From assembly GCA_021325275.1 (NCBI GenBank), contig JAJPHL010000049.1, positions 1 to 57,002 of the forward strand: a stretch of DNA of 57,002 nt, read 5' to 3'. The notes below the pieces were generated by a model that searched no databases, was not told where the DNA came from, and was given only the letters and a program-made list of their open reading frames with translations. The position numbers and the translations under genes were made by a program. Positions 24,365 to 33,568 of the stretch are shown here, in pieces. The stretch comes from Terriglobia bacterium (GTDB lineage Bacteria > Acidobacteriota > Terriglobia > JAJPHL01). Every line of letters begins with the position of its first letter. Positions within the stretch are counted from its first letter, which is position 1.

Positions 24365-27145
24365 TTAATTTCCTCCGCGTCGACGCTGCTGTTGTTGTTG
24401 CTGCTGTTGCTGACCGTTCTGTCCACCACGACCCGGCGGCGTGGTCTTGGGACTCAGCGGCGTTTCGCGATTCAGTTCCCACATGTCGACGCTCTGATCG
24501 AAATCGCCGAGCAAGTACTTGCAGAAATAGTCCATGCGCACCCACGAGAAATAGTCGCCGGCCGTGGTGTAGGCGTGACGCTGTCCCGGCAGCACGATCA
24601 TGTCGAAGCGCTTGCGCGCTTTGATCAGCGAGTCGATCAAACGCATGGTGTTCGCGGGATGCACGTTGTTGTCGATGTCGCCGGTGGAGAGCAGCAGGTG
24701 GCCTTTCAAGTTTTTCGCGATCTCCGAATTCTTCTCGATCGCGTATTCGAACGACGCCTCGCCGTCCTTGCCCGGAACTTCTTTCACGCCGTGATGCTTC
24801 TCGCTCCACGTGTTGTTGTAGACATTGTTCTCGTGATTGCCGGATTCCGACACCGCTACTTTGAAAAAGTCCGGGTAGACGAGCATCGCCGCTGTTGACA
24901 TAAACCCACCACCAGAATGTCCGGTGATGCCGACGCGATCGATGTCGATGAACTTGTAGCGCGCCGCCAAGTCTTCGACGACGCGTTTCTTGTCGGCGAG
25001 TCCGTAGTCGCGCAGATTGCCGTAGCCGTAGGTGTGATACCACTTCGAGCGGTGCGGATTGCCGCCGCGATTGCCGATCTCGATCACGATGAATCCAAGA
25101 TTCGCCATGGTCATGTTGGCGCTGCGCGGCGTGAATACTTGCGTTACCGATTCGGTCTGCGGTCCCGGATAAACGTACTCGACGATCGGATACTTCTTGT
25201 TGGGATCGAAATCGAACGGCTTGTACATCACGCCGTAAAGGTCCGTGATACCGTCGTCGGCTTTTGCGGTGAACGGCTCGGGAAAGCGGTATCCCGCGGC
25301 GACGAGCGGCGCGACGTCGACGGTTTCGAGCGGCATCACCGCCGTCCCTTGCGCGTCGTAAAGCACCGCGACCGGCGCCGTGTTCACGCGGGAGCTGTTG
25401 TTGACGAAATAATGTCCGCTGTCGGCCATGTCCACGGTGTGGTGGGCGTCGCCGGGATCGAGCAACTTCGTGCCGCTGCCATCGAGCTTGGCAGCGTAGA
25501 AATGCATGTAGTAGGGATTCTCGCCGTCTTCGTGGCCGGAAGCGGTCATGTACAACATCCGCGGCCTACTCGGGTTGTCCGTTGGCGGATCGACGAAAGA
25601 GATATCCTCGGCGACGTATTCGCCCTTGTCGATTTGGTTCTTCAGTTTTCCCGCACTGTCGTAGAGATAGTAATGTCCCCACCCGTCGCGTTCACTCCAC
25701 CAGATGATTTCCGAGCCGTCGCTGGAAATTCTCGCCGGCTTCGTCTCAATGTAGACGTTCATCCGCTCTTCGATGAGCGTTTTCACCTCGCCGGTTGTCG
25801 TGTCGACCGAGCAAAGGTCGACGCGGTGCAGGTCGCGGCTGGCGCGCGTGATGTGCAGCGTCGCGTTGGCGGGACCGGCCCACAACGGCTCCGTTTTTTC
25901 ATGCTCGATGCGCATGCGCGACGACGGACGCTCCGTTTCAACGCGTAGGGTTTGATCCTTGAACGCAGGCGCTTTCACGATTAAACGTTTTTTCGACGCC
26001 ACGTCGAAAACTTCAACTTGCGTTTGCGGGATGTTGAGGTCGCCGGGCATGGCGTAGCGATACGTTTCGAGCGTGGGACGCGGCTCGCCCAAGTTGTGGA
26101 TCACCCACAGCTTTTCCACCTTGCGGGAATCGCGGCGCACCAGCGCGAACTTGGCGGAATCGCGCGACCACGCGATGTTGCCCGCGGCCACGCGCGCGTT
26201 CTTGTTGTCTTGGGTACGGCCGGCGTCGTCTCCGGTGCCTTGTTGCTGGTCCTGTTGTTGTTGCTGCTGCTGTTGTTCCTGCTGTTGGAGTTGTTGCTGC
26301 GCGTCGATGCCGTATCCGAAATCTTCTTCACCGTCGGTGGTGATTTGCGTTTCTTGGATCGTGGGATCGTCGGCCTTCTTCAGCGCCTTGGCGTAGTTCG
26401 CAGCGTCCATCATGTAGAGATTGTGATTGCGCGCGAAAAGGACGATCTTGTCGTCGGGCGAAATGTTGGCCCAAATCGGTTTGCGCGGAGTACGCTCGTC
26501 GAGCAAATTCAGCTTGCCGGTCGCCAAGTCGTACTCGAAGGCCAACAATTTTTGATCGCGCCCGGCGACGGGACCGCGGGGAGGGCCGCCACCCTGTTGT
26601 TGGGGATCGTCATCGTCCATGTCGTTGTCGCCGGAGTTGTCGTCGGCGTCCGAATTCCGCGACTCAATCGGCGGAGGCGCGGCCGCGGGTTTTTTCTCGC
26701 CGGGGATCACGGCGTCGCGCGGGACGACGACCTCAAAATCAAACGCGCTATCGTTTTTCACAAAGCGGATCGTCGTGATCGGCAAATGCTGCGAGTCGTA
26801 AGGGAGTCCCGTGGCGGCGGTGAGTTGCGACGCCATTTTCACGGGATCGAAGACCGGCGTTTTCGATTTCTTCACCGGATCGACCATCCAGAACTTGCGG
26901 CCCTTGGTGTTTTCGAAGGAATACCAGAAGCGGTCGCCGGAATCGAGCCAGCGCGGCGTGACCGACGTGTCGAAAACCAGCTTGCCGACTTTCTGGCGCG
27001 TCCATTGCGCGGCGAGCTCGTAATTTGCTTTGACCGCGGGCTTCGTGGACGTTTCTTTCGGCGCGTCGTCGTTGACCCAAGCAATGGCCGGCAGTGTAGC
27101 GACGAGCGACAGAACAAGGATCGAAGTGGATAGGCGTGTTTTCAT
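24365..27145 (-). CDS. DPP-IV-like S9 family serine peptidase, secreted
   Basis: A 926-residue peptidase. A signal peptide (MKTRLSTSILVLSLVATLPA) leads into a beta-propeller domain of about 600 residues resembling DPPIV_N, then an alpha/beta-hydrolase domain from about 650. The nucleophile is Ser744 in GHSGGGF; the catalytic Asp lies in TGDIDNNVH and the His in PGQRHAY. Family members remove N-terminal dipeptides (X-Pro) or cleave short peptides in the periplasm. Two glutamine-rich tracts are unusual: one near residues 280-300 in the propeller and one at the extreme C-terminus before RRRGGN. Both come from CAG/CAA repeats and look like recent slippage insertions in surface loops. The mature enzyme should be periplasmic. 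Confidence 0.9.
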   Translation of the reverse strand: MKTRLSTSILVLSLVATLPAIAWVNDDAPKETSTKPAVKANYELAAQWTRQKVGKLVFDTSVTPRWLDSGDRFWYSFENTKGRKFWMVDPVKKSKTPVFDPVKMASQLTAATGLPYDSQHLPITTIRFVKNDSAFDFEVVVPRDAVIPGEKKPAAAPPPIESRNSDADDNSGDNDMDDDDPQQQGGGPPRGPVAGRDQKLLAFEYDLATGKLNLLDERTPRKPIWANISPDDKIVLFARNHNLYMMDAANYAKALKKADDPTIQETQITTDGEEDFGYGIDAQQQLQQQEQQQQQQQQDQQQGTGDDAGRTQDNKNARVAAGNIAWSRDSAKFALVRRDSRKVEKLWVIHNLGEPRPTLETYRYAMPGDLNIPQTQVEVFDVASKKRLIVKAPAFKDQTLRVETERPSSRMRIEHEKTEPLWAGPANATLHITRASRDLHRVDLCSVDTTTGEVKTLIEERMNVYIETKPARISSDGSEIIWWSERDGWGHYYLYDSAGKLKNQIDKGEYVAEDISFVDPPTDNPSRPRMLYMTASGHEDGENPYYMHFYAAKLDGSGTKLLDPGDAHHTVDMADSGHYFVNNSSRVNTAPVAVLYDAQGTAVMPLETVDVAPLVAAGYRFPEPFTAKADDGITDLYGVMYKPFDFDPNKKYPIVEYVYPGPQTESVTQVFTPRSANMTMANLGFIVIEIGNRGGNPHRSKWYHTYGYGNLRDYGLADKKRVVEDLAARYKFIDIDRVGITGHSGGGFMSTAAMLVYPDFFKVAVSESGNHENNVYNNTWSEKHHGVKEVPGKDGEASFEYAIEKNSEIAKNLKGHLLLSTGDIDNNVHPANTMRLIDSLIKARKRFDMIVLPGQRHAYTTAGDYFSWVRMDYFCKYLLGDFDQSVDMWELNRETPLSPKTTPPGRGGQNGQQQQQQQQQRRRGGN

Positions 27146-27299
27146 GCAACCCCCTGAGGTTTCCGCGAGAAGCTAGCGTACCACTATCGGTTGCCGGTTG
27201 TGGATACTGGTTTGCCGGAAAAACGAGGCGTTGCTCTCGTCAACCAGCCGCGCGCGCTTTAAGCAATCGTAAAGGTAAAAGGCGTTCAATGGGTTGTAG

Positions 27300-28517
27300 G
27301 TGCTTACGGCGTTTATCATTCGGCAAGCGCTGCGTGCATTGAGCCGTAACAAACTGCGCAGCGCGCTCACGGTGCTCGGCGTGATGATTGGCATCGGCGC
27401 GGTGATTTGCGTCGTGGCGATCGGCACGGCGGGGTCGGATCGCATCCAAGAACAACTCGGACTCCTCGGTGACAACCTGGTGTGGGTGGAAGCTGGCGGA
27501 CGCAACGTCTCCGGCGTGCGCACCGGCACGGGACAAACGAAAACGCTGATCATGGACGATCTCCGCGCGATCGCGGCGCAAGTTTCCGAGATCAGGGCGT
27601 GCTCGCCGCAATCCGACGGACGCGTGCAGGTGATTTACGCGAATCAAAATTGGTCGACGAGTTATCGCGGCGTGACGCCGGAATACTTTGACGTCCGCAA
27701 ATGGACCATCATCGAAGGCGGATCGTTCACCAACGACGACGTGGATCGCGCGTCGAACGTGGCGGTGATCGGCGGCACGATCCGCGACGTACTTTTCGGT
27801 ACAGATGATCCGTTGGGCAAAGTGATCCGCGTGAAGGGACTGCCGACGCGCGTCGTGGGATTGCTGCAATCGAAAGGGCAATCGACGATGGGACAGGATC
27901 AAGACGACGTGATCATGATCCCCTACACGACGGCGCAGAAGAAAGTCAACGGCAATTCCTGGCTCGACGATGTGATGTGCTCGGCCGTGTCGCGCGACGC
28001 GATCGATCCGGCCACGGACTCCATCACCAAGCTGATGATGGAGCGTCATCACATTCGCGAGGGACAAGATCCCGATTTCAACATTCGCCGGCCCGAGGAT
28101 CAGATCAACGCGCAGTTGGAAGCGAGCCGCACGTTCACGCTGCTGCTGGTCGCGGTGGCCTGCGTGTCGTTGTTGGTGGGCGGCATCGGCATCATGAACG
28201 TGATGCTGGTTTCGGTGACGGAGCGCACGCGCGAAATCGGAATCCGCATGGCCGTGGGCGCGACCGAAGGCAGCATTCAAGTGCAATTCCTGGGCGAAGC
28301 GGTGATGCTGAGTTTGGTCGGCGGCGCCGCGGGAATCCTGCTGGGCGTGGGCGGATCGCACCTGATCGGCGGAATGTTGCAGTGGCCGATGCGCATTTCT
28401 CTCGGCGCGATCGCGACGGCGGCGGCCTTTTCGGTGGCGGTGGGCGTGTTCTTCGGATTTTATCCCGCGCGCAAGGCGTCGCGATTGGATCCGATCGAGG
28501 CGCTGCGGTTCGAGTAA
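27300..28517 (+). CDS. MacB/FtsX-type ABC transporter permease (orphan)
   Basis: A 405-residue membrane protein with the MacB arrangement: TM helix near residues 20-45 (LTVLGVMIGIGAVICVVAIG), a periplasmic MacB_PCD domain (about 50-270), and three further TM helices at about 280-305, 325-350 and 370-395 (FtsX domain, ending YPARKASRLDPIEALR). MacB-type permeases couple cytoplasmic ATP hydrolysis to periplasmic work on outer-membrane or efflux partners rather than transporting across the inner membrane. Here no ATPase domain is fused and none is adjacent, so it must use a partner encoded elsewhere. GTG start, with AGG 4 to 6 bases upstream. Seven residues from the end the motif is intact. Confidence 0.88.
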   Translation: MLTAFIIRQALRALSRNKLRSALTVLGVMIGIGAVICVVAIGTAGSDRIQEQLGLLGDNLVWVEAGGRNVSGVRTGTGQTKTLIMDDLRAIAAQVSEIRACSPQSDGRVQVIYANQNWSTSYRGVTPEYFDVRKWTIIEGGSFTNDDVDRASNVAVIGGTIRDVLFGTDDPLGKVIRVKGLPTRVVGLLQSKGQSTMGQDQDDVIMIPYTTAQKKVNGNSWLDDVMCSAVSRDAIDPATDSITKLMMERHHIREGQDPDFNIRRPEDQINAQLEASRTFTLLLVAVACVSLLVGGIGIMNVMLVSVTERTREIGIRMAVGATEGSIQVQFLGEAVMLSLVGGAAGILLGVGGSHLIGGMLQWPMRISLGAIATAAAFSVAVGVFFGFYPARKASRLDPIEALRFE

Positions 28518-28527
28518 AATCCAGTTG

Positions 28528-29127
28528 ATGCTGAATCGCGATCAAGTGCTCGAAGCTTTCCACCGGCTTTCGTCGCGCCTGGCCTCTCGCGGATTGATCG
28601 GGGAGATCCATCTGCTGGGCGGCGCGGTGATGATGCTCGCGTTTCAGGCCCGTGAAGCGACCAAGGACGTTGACGCGATTTTTGCGCCCGCACGGGAAAT
28701 TCGCGAGGCGGCCGCCGACGTTGCGCGGGAAATGTCGCTCGATCCCGACTGGTTGAACGACGGAGCCAAGGGTTTTGCATCATCCTCCGGCGATTACACT
28801 GATCGAACGCTGCCTCAGTACGCGAATCTACGCGTGCTGACGCCGGCGCCGGAATATATGCTGGCCATGAAAGTGATGGCGGCGCGAGCCGCCGCGGGAA
28901 CCGAGCGCGGCGACAAAGACGATATCCGCTTGCTGATGAAACAACTGACGCTTTCTAGCGCCGAGGAAGTGATGGATATCGTGGAACGGTATTATCCGGC
29001 GTCGCAGATTCTGCGCGCTCGCGATATATTGTGGATGAGATCGTCGGAGAAAGCGGTGGCCAATGAATTCCGCGAAACGTCCACGAAGCCTGGCAGAAGC
29101 GGCGGAATGGTCGGCGACGTATCGTGA
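28528..29127 (+). CDS. nucleotidyltransferase-fold protein (DUF6036/AbiEii-like)
   Basis: A 199-residue protein. HLLGGAVMMLAFQAREATKDVDAIF near residues 28-55 matches a minimal nucleotidyltransferase core: a GG(A/S) helix start followed by a strand with TKDVDA, the acidic pair for metal binding. The centre (APEYMLAMKVMAAR, then GDKDDIRLLMKQL) is the conserved helical part of DUF6036/AbiEii-type proteins. Such folds are frequent in toxin-antitoxin and abortive-infection pairs. It starts 10 bases after the permease gene, and its last 65 bases overlap the next gene in a different frame, which argues for coupled expression with that small protein. Confidence 0.75.
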   Translation: MLNRDQVLEAFHRLSSRLASRGLIGEIHLLGGAVMMLAFQAREATKDVDAIFAPAREIREAAADVAREMSLDPDWLNDGAKGFASSSGDYTDRTLPQYANLRVLTPAPEYMLAMKVMAARAAAGTERGDKDDIRLLMKQLTLSSAEEVMDIVERYYPASQILRARDILWMRSSEKAVANEFRETSTKPGRSGGMVGDVS

Positions 29128-29452
29128 TTTCGGATACAACGTTGCTGATTTTCTGCACGAGTTCAAGTACCATCCATCGTTTGACTCGCTCGCCGGCGAG
29201 CCGGCGCTCCTGGCTGATCGTTTTCCGGAAGGGCGCATCGCCGATTGCTACCTCGCCGCTGTCGCCGTGGAGTTGGCGACGCAACTCAACCACGCGCGAC
29301 CGGGATGGTCGCAGCATCCGCGGCGATTCAGCCACTACCCGTGGTTTGCCTCGCCGGGACCGCACATGCGCGCGCTGTTGCTTCTGGAGAGTCCACCGGG
29401 ATTCCGCGAACGCAATCTGTTCGTGACGGCCAACGCCTTGTCAGTCGCATAG
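29063..29452 (+). CDS. small unknown protein overlapping the nucleotidyltransferase gene
   Basis: A 129-residue protein without signal peptide or membrane segment. It looks genuine because of balanced composition and helix-like stretches (SLAEAAEWSATYRDFGYN, LADRFPEGRIADCYLAAVAVEL) and because it continues 325 bases beyond the overlap. I do not recognise the family. The 65-base overlap with the upstream gene and their shared direction suggest a two-gene module, as in toxin-antitoxin pairs, but there is no toxin motif to confirm this. The ATG at 29063 has a GGTGG a few bases upstream. The true start could be a little further in. Confidence 0.55.
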   Translation: MNSAKRPRSLAEAAEWSATYRDFGYNVADFLHEFKYHPSFDSLAGEPALLADRFPEGRIADCYLAAVAVELATQLNHARPGWSQHPRRFSHYPWFASPGPHMRALLLLESPPGFRERNLFVTANALSVA

Positions 29453-29561
29453 CGTCGCACTTTACGGTGTTACTATTCAGTCCCGCGTTATTTTTCACGC
29501 GCTTCCATCCTTATTTGGCTGTATCCTAGCAAGTGAAAGTTGATTCCGCCGGAGGTGTGTC

Positions 29562-30940
29562 ATGATCGCTCGAACTCTTGTAGTCTCCACGATTCTCACC
29601 ATTGCCGCGGCCGCCGCGCCCGCGCCTACAACATCGGTCACGTTCCACAAAGACGTTGAACCGATCATGCAGCGCAACTGCCAGACGTGCCATCGTCCGG
29701 GCGAAGCGGCGCCGATGTCGTTGCTGAGCTACAAGGATGTTCGCCCGTGGGTGAAGAGCATTCGCGAAAAAGTCGCGACCAAGCAGATGCCGCCTTGGCC
29801 CGCCGATCCGCACTACGGGAAGTTCGAGAACGATCGCTCGCTCTCGCAGAAGGACCTCGAGACGATGCTCGCTTGGATCGATGCCGGCGCGCCCGAAGGC
29901 AAAGCCTCCGATGCTCCCAAGCCGGTCGCTTGGGTGGAAGGATGGTCGATCGGCCAGCCTGAGGCGATCATCAAGATGCCGAATCCCGTCAAGGTGCCGC
30001 CGTCGGGCGTGATCGAGTATCAGTATGTGATCGTGCACACCAATTTCACCGAGGACAAGTGGGTCCATGCCGCCGAAGCGCGTCCGGGCAATCGCGCGCT
30101 GGTGCATCACATTCTCGCGTTCGTGCGCGAGCCGGGAAACAAATGGTTGTCGGAGTATCCGGTGGGCGTGGCGTTCGTGCCGGATCGCGGAGATCGCAGC
30201 CGCCGTGCTCGTTCCGGCGATGGCGAAGGCGGTGCGCCGCCGAGCGCGGAAGATCGCCCGCGAGCCCAGGCCTCGATGCAGCAAGGCGAGTTGCTGCAAG
30301 GATACGCTCCGGGAGTGCCCGCGGCGATTCTGCGCCCGGGTCAGGCGAAACTGATCAAGGCGGGATCGGACATCGTATTCCAACTGCACTACACCGCGAA
30401 CGGCACGTCCGGCGAGGATGAGAGCGAGGTTGGCCTGATTTTCTCGAAAGAGCCGCCGAAGGAGCGCGTTTTCACGCTGGCCGCGCAGAACGGGAAGTTC
30501 AAGATTCCCGCGGGCGACGCGAACTACAAAGTGGAATCGGAATTCACGCTCGGCGACAACGCGAAGCTCGTGCAACTCGCGCCGCACATGCATTTGCGCG
30601 GCAAGGATTTCGAATATCCGTCGTCTATCCGGACGGCCGCACGGAGACCCTGCTGAACGTGCCACACTACGATTTCAACTGGCAGGTCTTCTACGATCTC
30701 TCGACGCAGTTGGATTTGCCGAAGGGAACGAAGATCGAGTGCACCGCGCACTTCGATAATTCCGCCGCCAACAAGGCGAATCCCGATCCGACGAAGGAAG
30801 TCACGTGGGGCGATCAGAGCTGGGAAGAAATGATGATCGGCTTCTTCGACGTCGCGATTCCCGCGGGACAAGATCCGCGCACGGTGTTCCCGCGTCCTGA
30901 GAAGAAACCGGGTGCGAAAGCGGCGGGTACGAGCGAGTAA
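29562..30940 (+). pseudogene. secreted cytochrome c-like/monooxygenase-type protein, interrupted by a frameshift
   Basis: Read across one frame change this encodes about 458 residues. A signal peptide (MIARTLVVSTILTIAAAAA) is followed by a haem-binding CQTCH motif (residues 44-48) in a planctomycete/acidobacterial cytochrome c-type domain (FHKDVEPIMQRNC..., EAAPMSLLSYKDVRPW). The later part ([31 protein letters not shown]) resembles the histidine-rich copper type II ascorbate-dependent monooxygenase fold. Near 30620, after KDFEY, the frame shifts by one missing base: reading stops at 30656 while the expected continuation ([15 protein letters not shown] to the end) runs in the next frame to 30940. 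Because the downstream part is intact, the break is recent or a sequencing error. Confidence 0.75.
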
Positions 30941-30949
30941 ACCGGTTTC

Positions 30950-31018
30950 TGGTTGCTAGTGCCGGTTGCTGGTTAAATCTAGGTTTTACCAGCAACCCGG
31001 ACCAGCAACCAGCAACCG
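30950..31018. repeat. inverted array of GGTTGCTGGT units between convergent genes
   Basis: Units of GGTTGCTGGT on the left (30951-30974) and ACCAGCAACC on the right (30988-31018) form an imperfect inverted repeat that would fold into a hairpin. It fills the gap between the convergent cytochrome-like gene and hpnH, so it may serve as a two-way terminator. Related GGTTGC-type units recur near 27188 and 44871-44901. Confidence 0.7.
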
Positions 31019-31020
31019 CG

Positions 31021-32484
31021 TTATTCTTCCGTTTCCGGCAACAACTCAATGTTAGTCTCTCCGGCAGCCTTGCGCTCGGCGTATTTCTTGATCCACGCCT
31101 GCCAGCTCTTGCCGTCGGCCCAATCGCGGCCGGAGAAAACCACTTCTTCAATTTCCGAATATCCCACGCTGACGCGGCGGCGATCGGTGGCCAGCATAAT
31201 CCGCAGTTTCGACTCTTCCACGGTATTCCCACGCACTCGATCGAAGACGTAGCCTTCCAGTTTCGAGCCATCCTTCAGTTGGATGGTCACGTCGCCGCGA
31301 TAATCGAAGGCTTGCTCCAGGCCGTCGTCGATTTTCTGGCCGCGCTGAAACTTCACGCCTTGTAGAGGCGCGTCGACAGGCGCCGGCGATCCAGTTTGCA
31401 GCAGATCGATTTGCACCAGCGGCGATTGATGCTTTTCCATTTCCAGTTCGCGCTGCGCCGTGGCGTCGAGATACTGCGGGAAGAGCGTCGCTTTCGCCGT
31501 TTCCCAAAGCCCCTTCAGCGATCCGAATGTGTAATCCACCGCCGACGCTTCGTAGCCCGAGTGCACCATGCAGTTCGCGCACTTCGGATTGCCCGAGGCG
31601 TGACCGTATTTCTCCCACTTCGTCGACTCCAGCAACTCCGCGAACGTCTCGGCGTAGCCGTCCTGCATCAAGTAGCACGGCTTCTGCCAGCCGAACACGG
31701 TGTACGTGGGCATCCCCCACGGCGTGCATTCGAAGTCGCGGCGTCCCATCAGGAATTCCAGGAAGAGCGGTGACATATTGAATCGCCAATTCGGCCGGCG
31801 ATTCGATAGAAGCCGCCGAAATAAAGTTCGACTCGCGTCGCGTCCCGCGAAATGCTGCTGGTCGGGTGCTTTCCCGTAGGAATATCCCGGCGACAGCATC
31901 AAGCCCTCGACGCCTGCGTTCATCATGTCGTCGAAAAATCCGCGGACCGCTTTCGTATCGGCGCCGTCGAAGAGCGTGGTGTTTGTGGTCACGCGGAATC
32001 CACGCTTGACCGCCTCGTGAATCGCCGCCAGCGCGATGTCGTAGCCGCCTTCTTTGCACACTGAAAGGTCATGATGCTCCTTGTCGCCGTCCATGTGCAC
32101 GGAAAAACTCAGATACTTGCTCGGAGTGAAGAGATGGATCTTTTCCTTGAGCAGCAGACCATTTGTACAAAGATAAACGTATTTTTTCCGCGCGGTGATG
32201 CCCGCCACGATCTCGTGGATCTGCGGGTGCATCAACGGCTCGCCGCCGGGGATAGCCACAGTGGGCGCGCCGCATTCGTCGACGGCGCGGAAACATTCGT
32301 CCGGCGTGAGATTCTGCTTCAGGATATGGCCGGGATACTGAATCTTGCCGCAACCGGCGCACGCCAAGTTGCAGCGCAGGAGAGGCTCCAGCATCAAGGT
32401 CAGGGGATATTGCTTGCGTCCCTTCAGCTTTTGGCGGACTACGTAGCTGGCTACGGTCCACATCTGCGAGACGGGAATCGGCAT
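31021..32484 (-). CDS. hpnH: HpnH-type radical SAM protein (adenosyl-hopane synthesis) with C-terminal extension
   Basis: A 487-residue radical SAM enzyme. The cluster motif is C38xxxC42xxC45 (RCNLACAGCGK), the start MPIPVSQMWTVASYV is characteristic of HpnH, and IPGGEPLMHP, SVHMDGD and LMLSPGYSY are further HpnH hallmarks. HpnH adds the 5'-deoxyadenosyl group to diploptene, the first step of extended hopanoid (bacteriohopanepolyol) synthesis. About 340 residues is usual; here roughly 130 more follow, containing FDYRGDVTIQLKDGSKLEG and FSGRDWADGKSWQAWIKKY, which look like a small beta-barrel plus helix of unknown role. No other hopanoid genes are in the window, so it is separated from that cluster. 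Confidence 0.9.
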   Translation of the reverse strand: MPIPVSQMWTVASYVVRQKLKGRKQYPLTLMLEPLLRCNLACAGCGKIQYPGHILKQNLTPDECFRAVDECGAPTVAIPGGEPLMHPQIHEIVAGITARKKYVYLCTNGLLLKEKIHLFTPSKYLSFSVHMDGDKEHHDLSVCKEGGYDIALAAIHEAVKRGFRVTTNTTLFDGADTKAVRGFFDDMMNAGVEGLMLSPGYSYGKAPDQQHFAGRDASRTLFRRLLSNRRPNWRFNMSPLFLEFLMGRRDFECTPWGMPTYTVFGWQKPCYLMQDGYAETFAELLESTKWEKYGHASGNPKCANCMVHSGYEASAVDYTFGSLKGLWETAKATLFPQYLDATAQRELEMEKHQSPLVQIDLLQTGSPAPVDAPLQGVKFQRGQKIDDGLEQAFDYRGDVTIQLKDGSKLEGYVFDRVRGNTVEESKLRIMLATDRRRVSVGYSEIEEVVFSGRDWADGKSWQAWIKKYAERKAAGETNIELLPETEE

Positions 32485-32546
32485 CTGTATATTTTACACG
32501 AAAGAGCCCGCCGGCTGGACGGCGAAACACAACGTGCCGTACTCCG

Positions 32547-33458
32547 CTACTTCGGTGTGGGCGCAAACGGCTCGATCGGGTCGGCGATGCGCGTGGGATC
32601 CACGGCCGCGATCAGGTGATGAAGCGAGTAAAAATCGGTCATCCCGTCCCATTCCCTCTGGCCGATCTTTTGGTAGACGCCGGGGGGCTGGCCGTTATTG
32701 GCGCGAAAGTATCCGCAAACGGTGTAACCGGCGTCCCACAGGAGGCGCACGACTTCGCGTCCCACCGGCGCCCCATGCAATTCCACCACGACAATCGGTT
32801 GATGCGCGGCGAGCGTGCGGCGCCCTCCGCGCAGAACCATGGCTTCGGCTCCCTCCACGTCCAGCTTGATGACCGCAGGCGGCGGAACGGCTCCGCTGGA
32901 TACCAGCGAGTCCATTGTGGCGACGTCCACGGTGATGGTGACGGCGGCAAATTTGTACTGCGCATGCGATTGGCTCGGCTCGCCCTGACTCACCGCGTCG
33001 AGCGTTCCCGAAGCGAACGTCACGTTATCTTTTTGAAAGACTCCTTGGCCGTCGCTTTCCGCAAGCGCGGTGGGAACAATTTGTACGCGCGATTCGATGG
33101 CGCCGAGGCGCAAGTTGTGTTTCAAGTGCTTCACGTTTTCCGGCACCGGCTCGAATGCGATCACGCGCGCCGCTTGAAAACACTGCAACGCGCAGCGCGT
33201 GTACAAGCCGGCATTGGCGCCGACATCGAAAATGACGTCTCCGGGACGCACCGCGCGTTGTAATGCGCCCAGCATGAAGCCCTCATTGGTCAGAGGATCA
33301 TGCAGCCAATATCCGCGGTTGCGCCGCACGTAAATTCGAAACGCCCCGATCTCCGGCAACTGGATGGTCCACGGTATGTCGGGGATGATGCGCAGAACCA
33401 TGCGTCCGAACCAAGGCCGGACACGGACTTGATGATGCAGCCAACGAAGGGGATTCAT
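32547..33458 (-). CDS. FkbM family methyltransferase
   Basis: A 303-residue SAM-dependent methyltransferase of the FkbM type. Motif I is VIFDVGANAGLYTRC near residues 74-88, followed by the acidic RVIAFEPVPENVKHL, and the FkbM-typical IKLDVEGAEAMVLRGG in the second half. Residues 1-60 form an N-terminal extension (RWFGRMVLRIIPDIPW). These enzymes O-methylate sugars, polyketides or lipids in envelope and natural-product pathways. It lies 62 bases downstream-in-reverse of hpnH and on the same strand, possibly co-transcribed with it, which would suit modification of a lipid or glycan; that link is inference. Confidence 0.85.
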   Translation of the reverse strand: MNPLRWLHHQVRVRPWFGRMVLRIIPDIPWTIQLPEIGAFRIYVRRNRGYWLHDPLTNEGFMLGALQRAVRPGDVIFDVGANAGLYTRCALQCFQAARVIAFEPVPENVKHLKHNLRLGAIESRVQIVPTALAESDGQGVFQKDNVTFASGTLDAVSQGEPSQSHAQYKFAAVTITVDVATMDSLVSSGAVPPPAVIKLDVEGAEAMVLRGGRRTLAAHQPIVVVELHGAPVGREVVRLLWDAGYTVCGYFRANNGQPPGVYQKIGQREWDGMTDFYSLHHLIAAVDPTRIADPIEPFAPTPK

Positions 33459-33568
33459 ACATGCTCAGGCGAGCGCGTTGATCTTATCAATCGCGCGAGA
33501 GAAACGCCAGTCTACCACTGAGCAATATCGCTCAGACTCGACGGGCGCGAGCGCGTCATGATGAGATC

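Noticed and set aside
24917-25948. Long plus-strand open frame opposite the S9 peptidase
   Set aside because: Composition is Val/Arg/His-rich shadow of the DPP-IV-like gene, and the peptidase motifs are on the minus strand.
27240-28361. Long minus-strand open frame of 373 codons opposite the MacB-type permease
   Set aside because: Rich in His/Arg/Ala with no domain; the plus strand encodes a clear MacB permease, so this is a GC-driven shadow.
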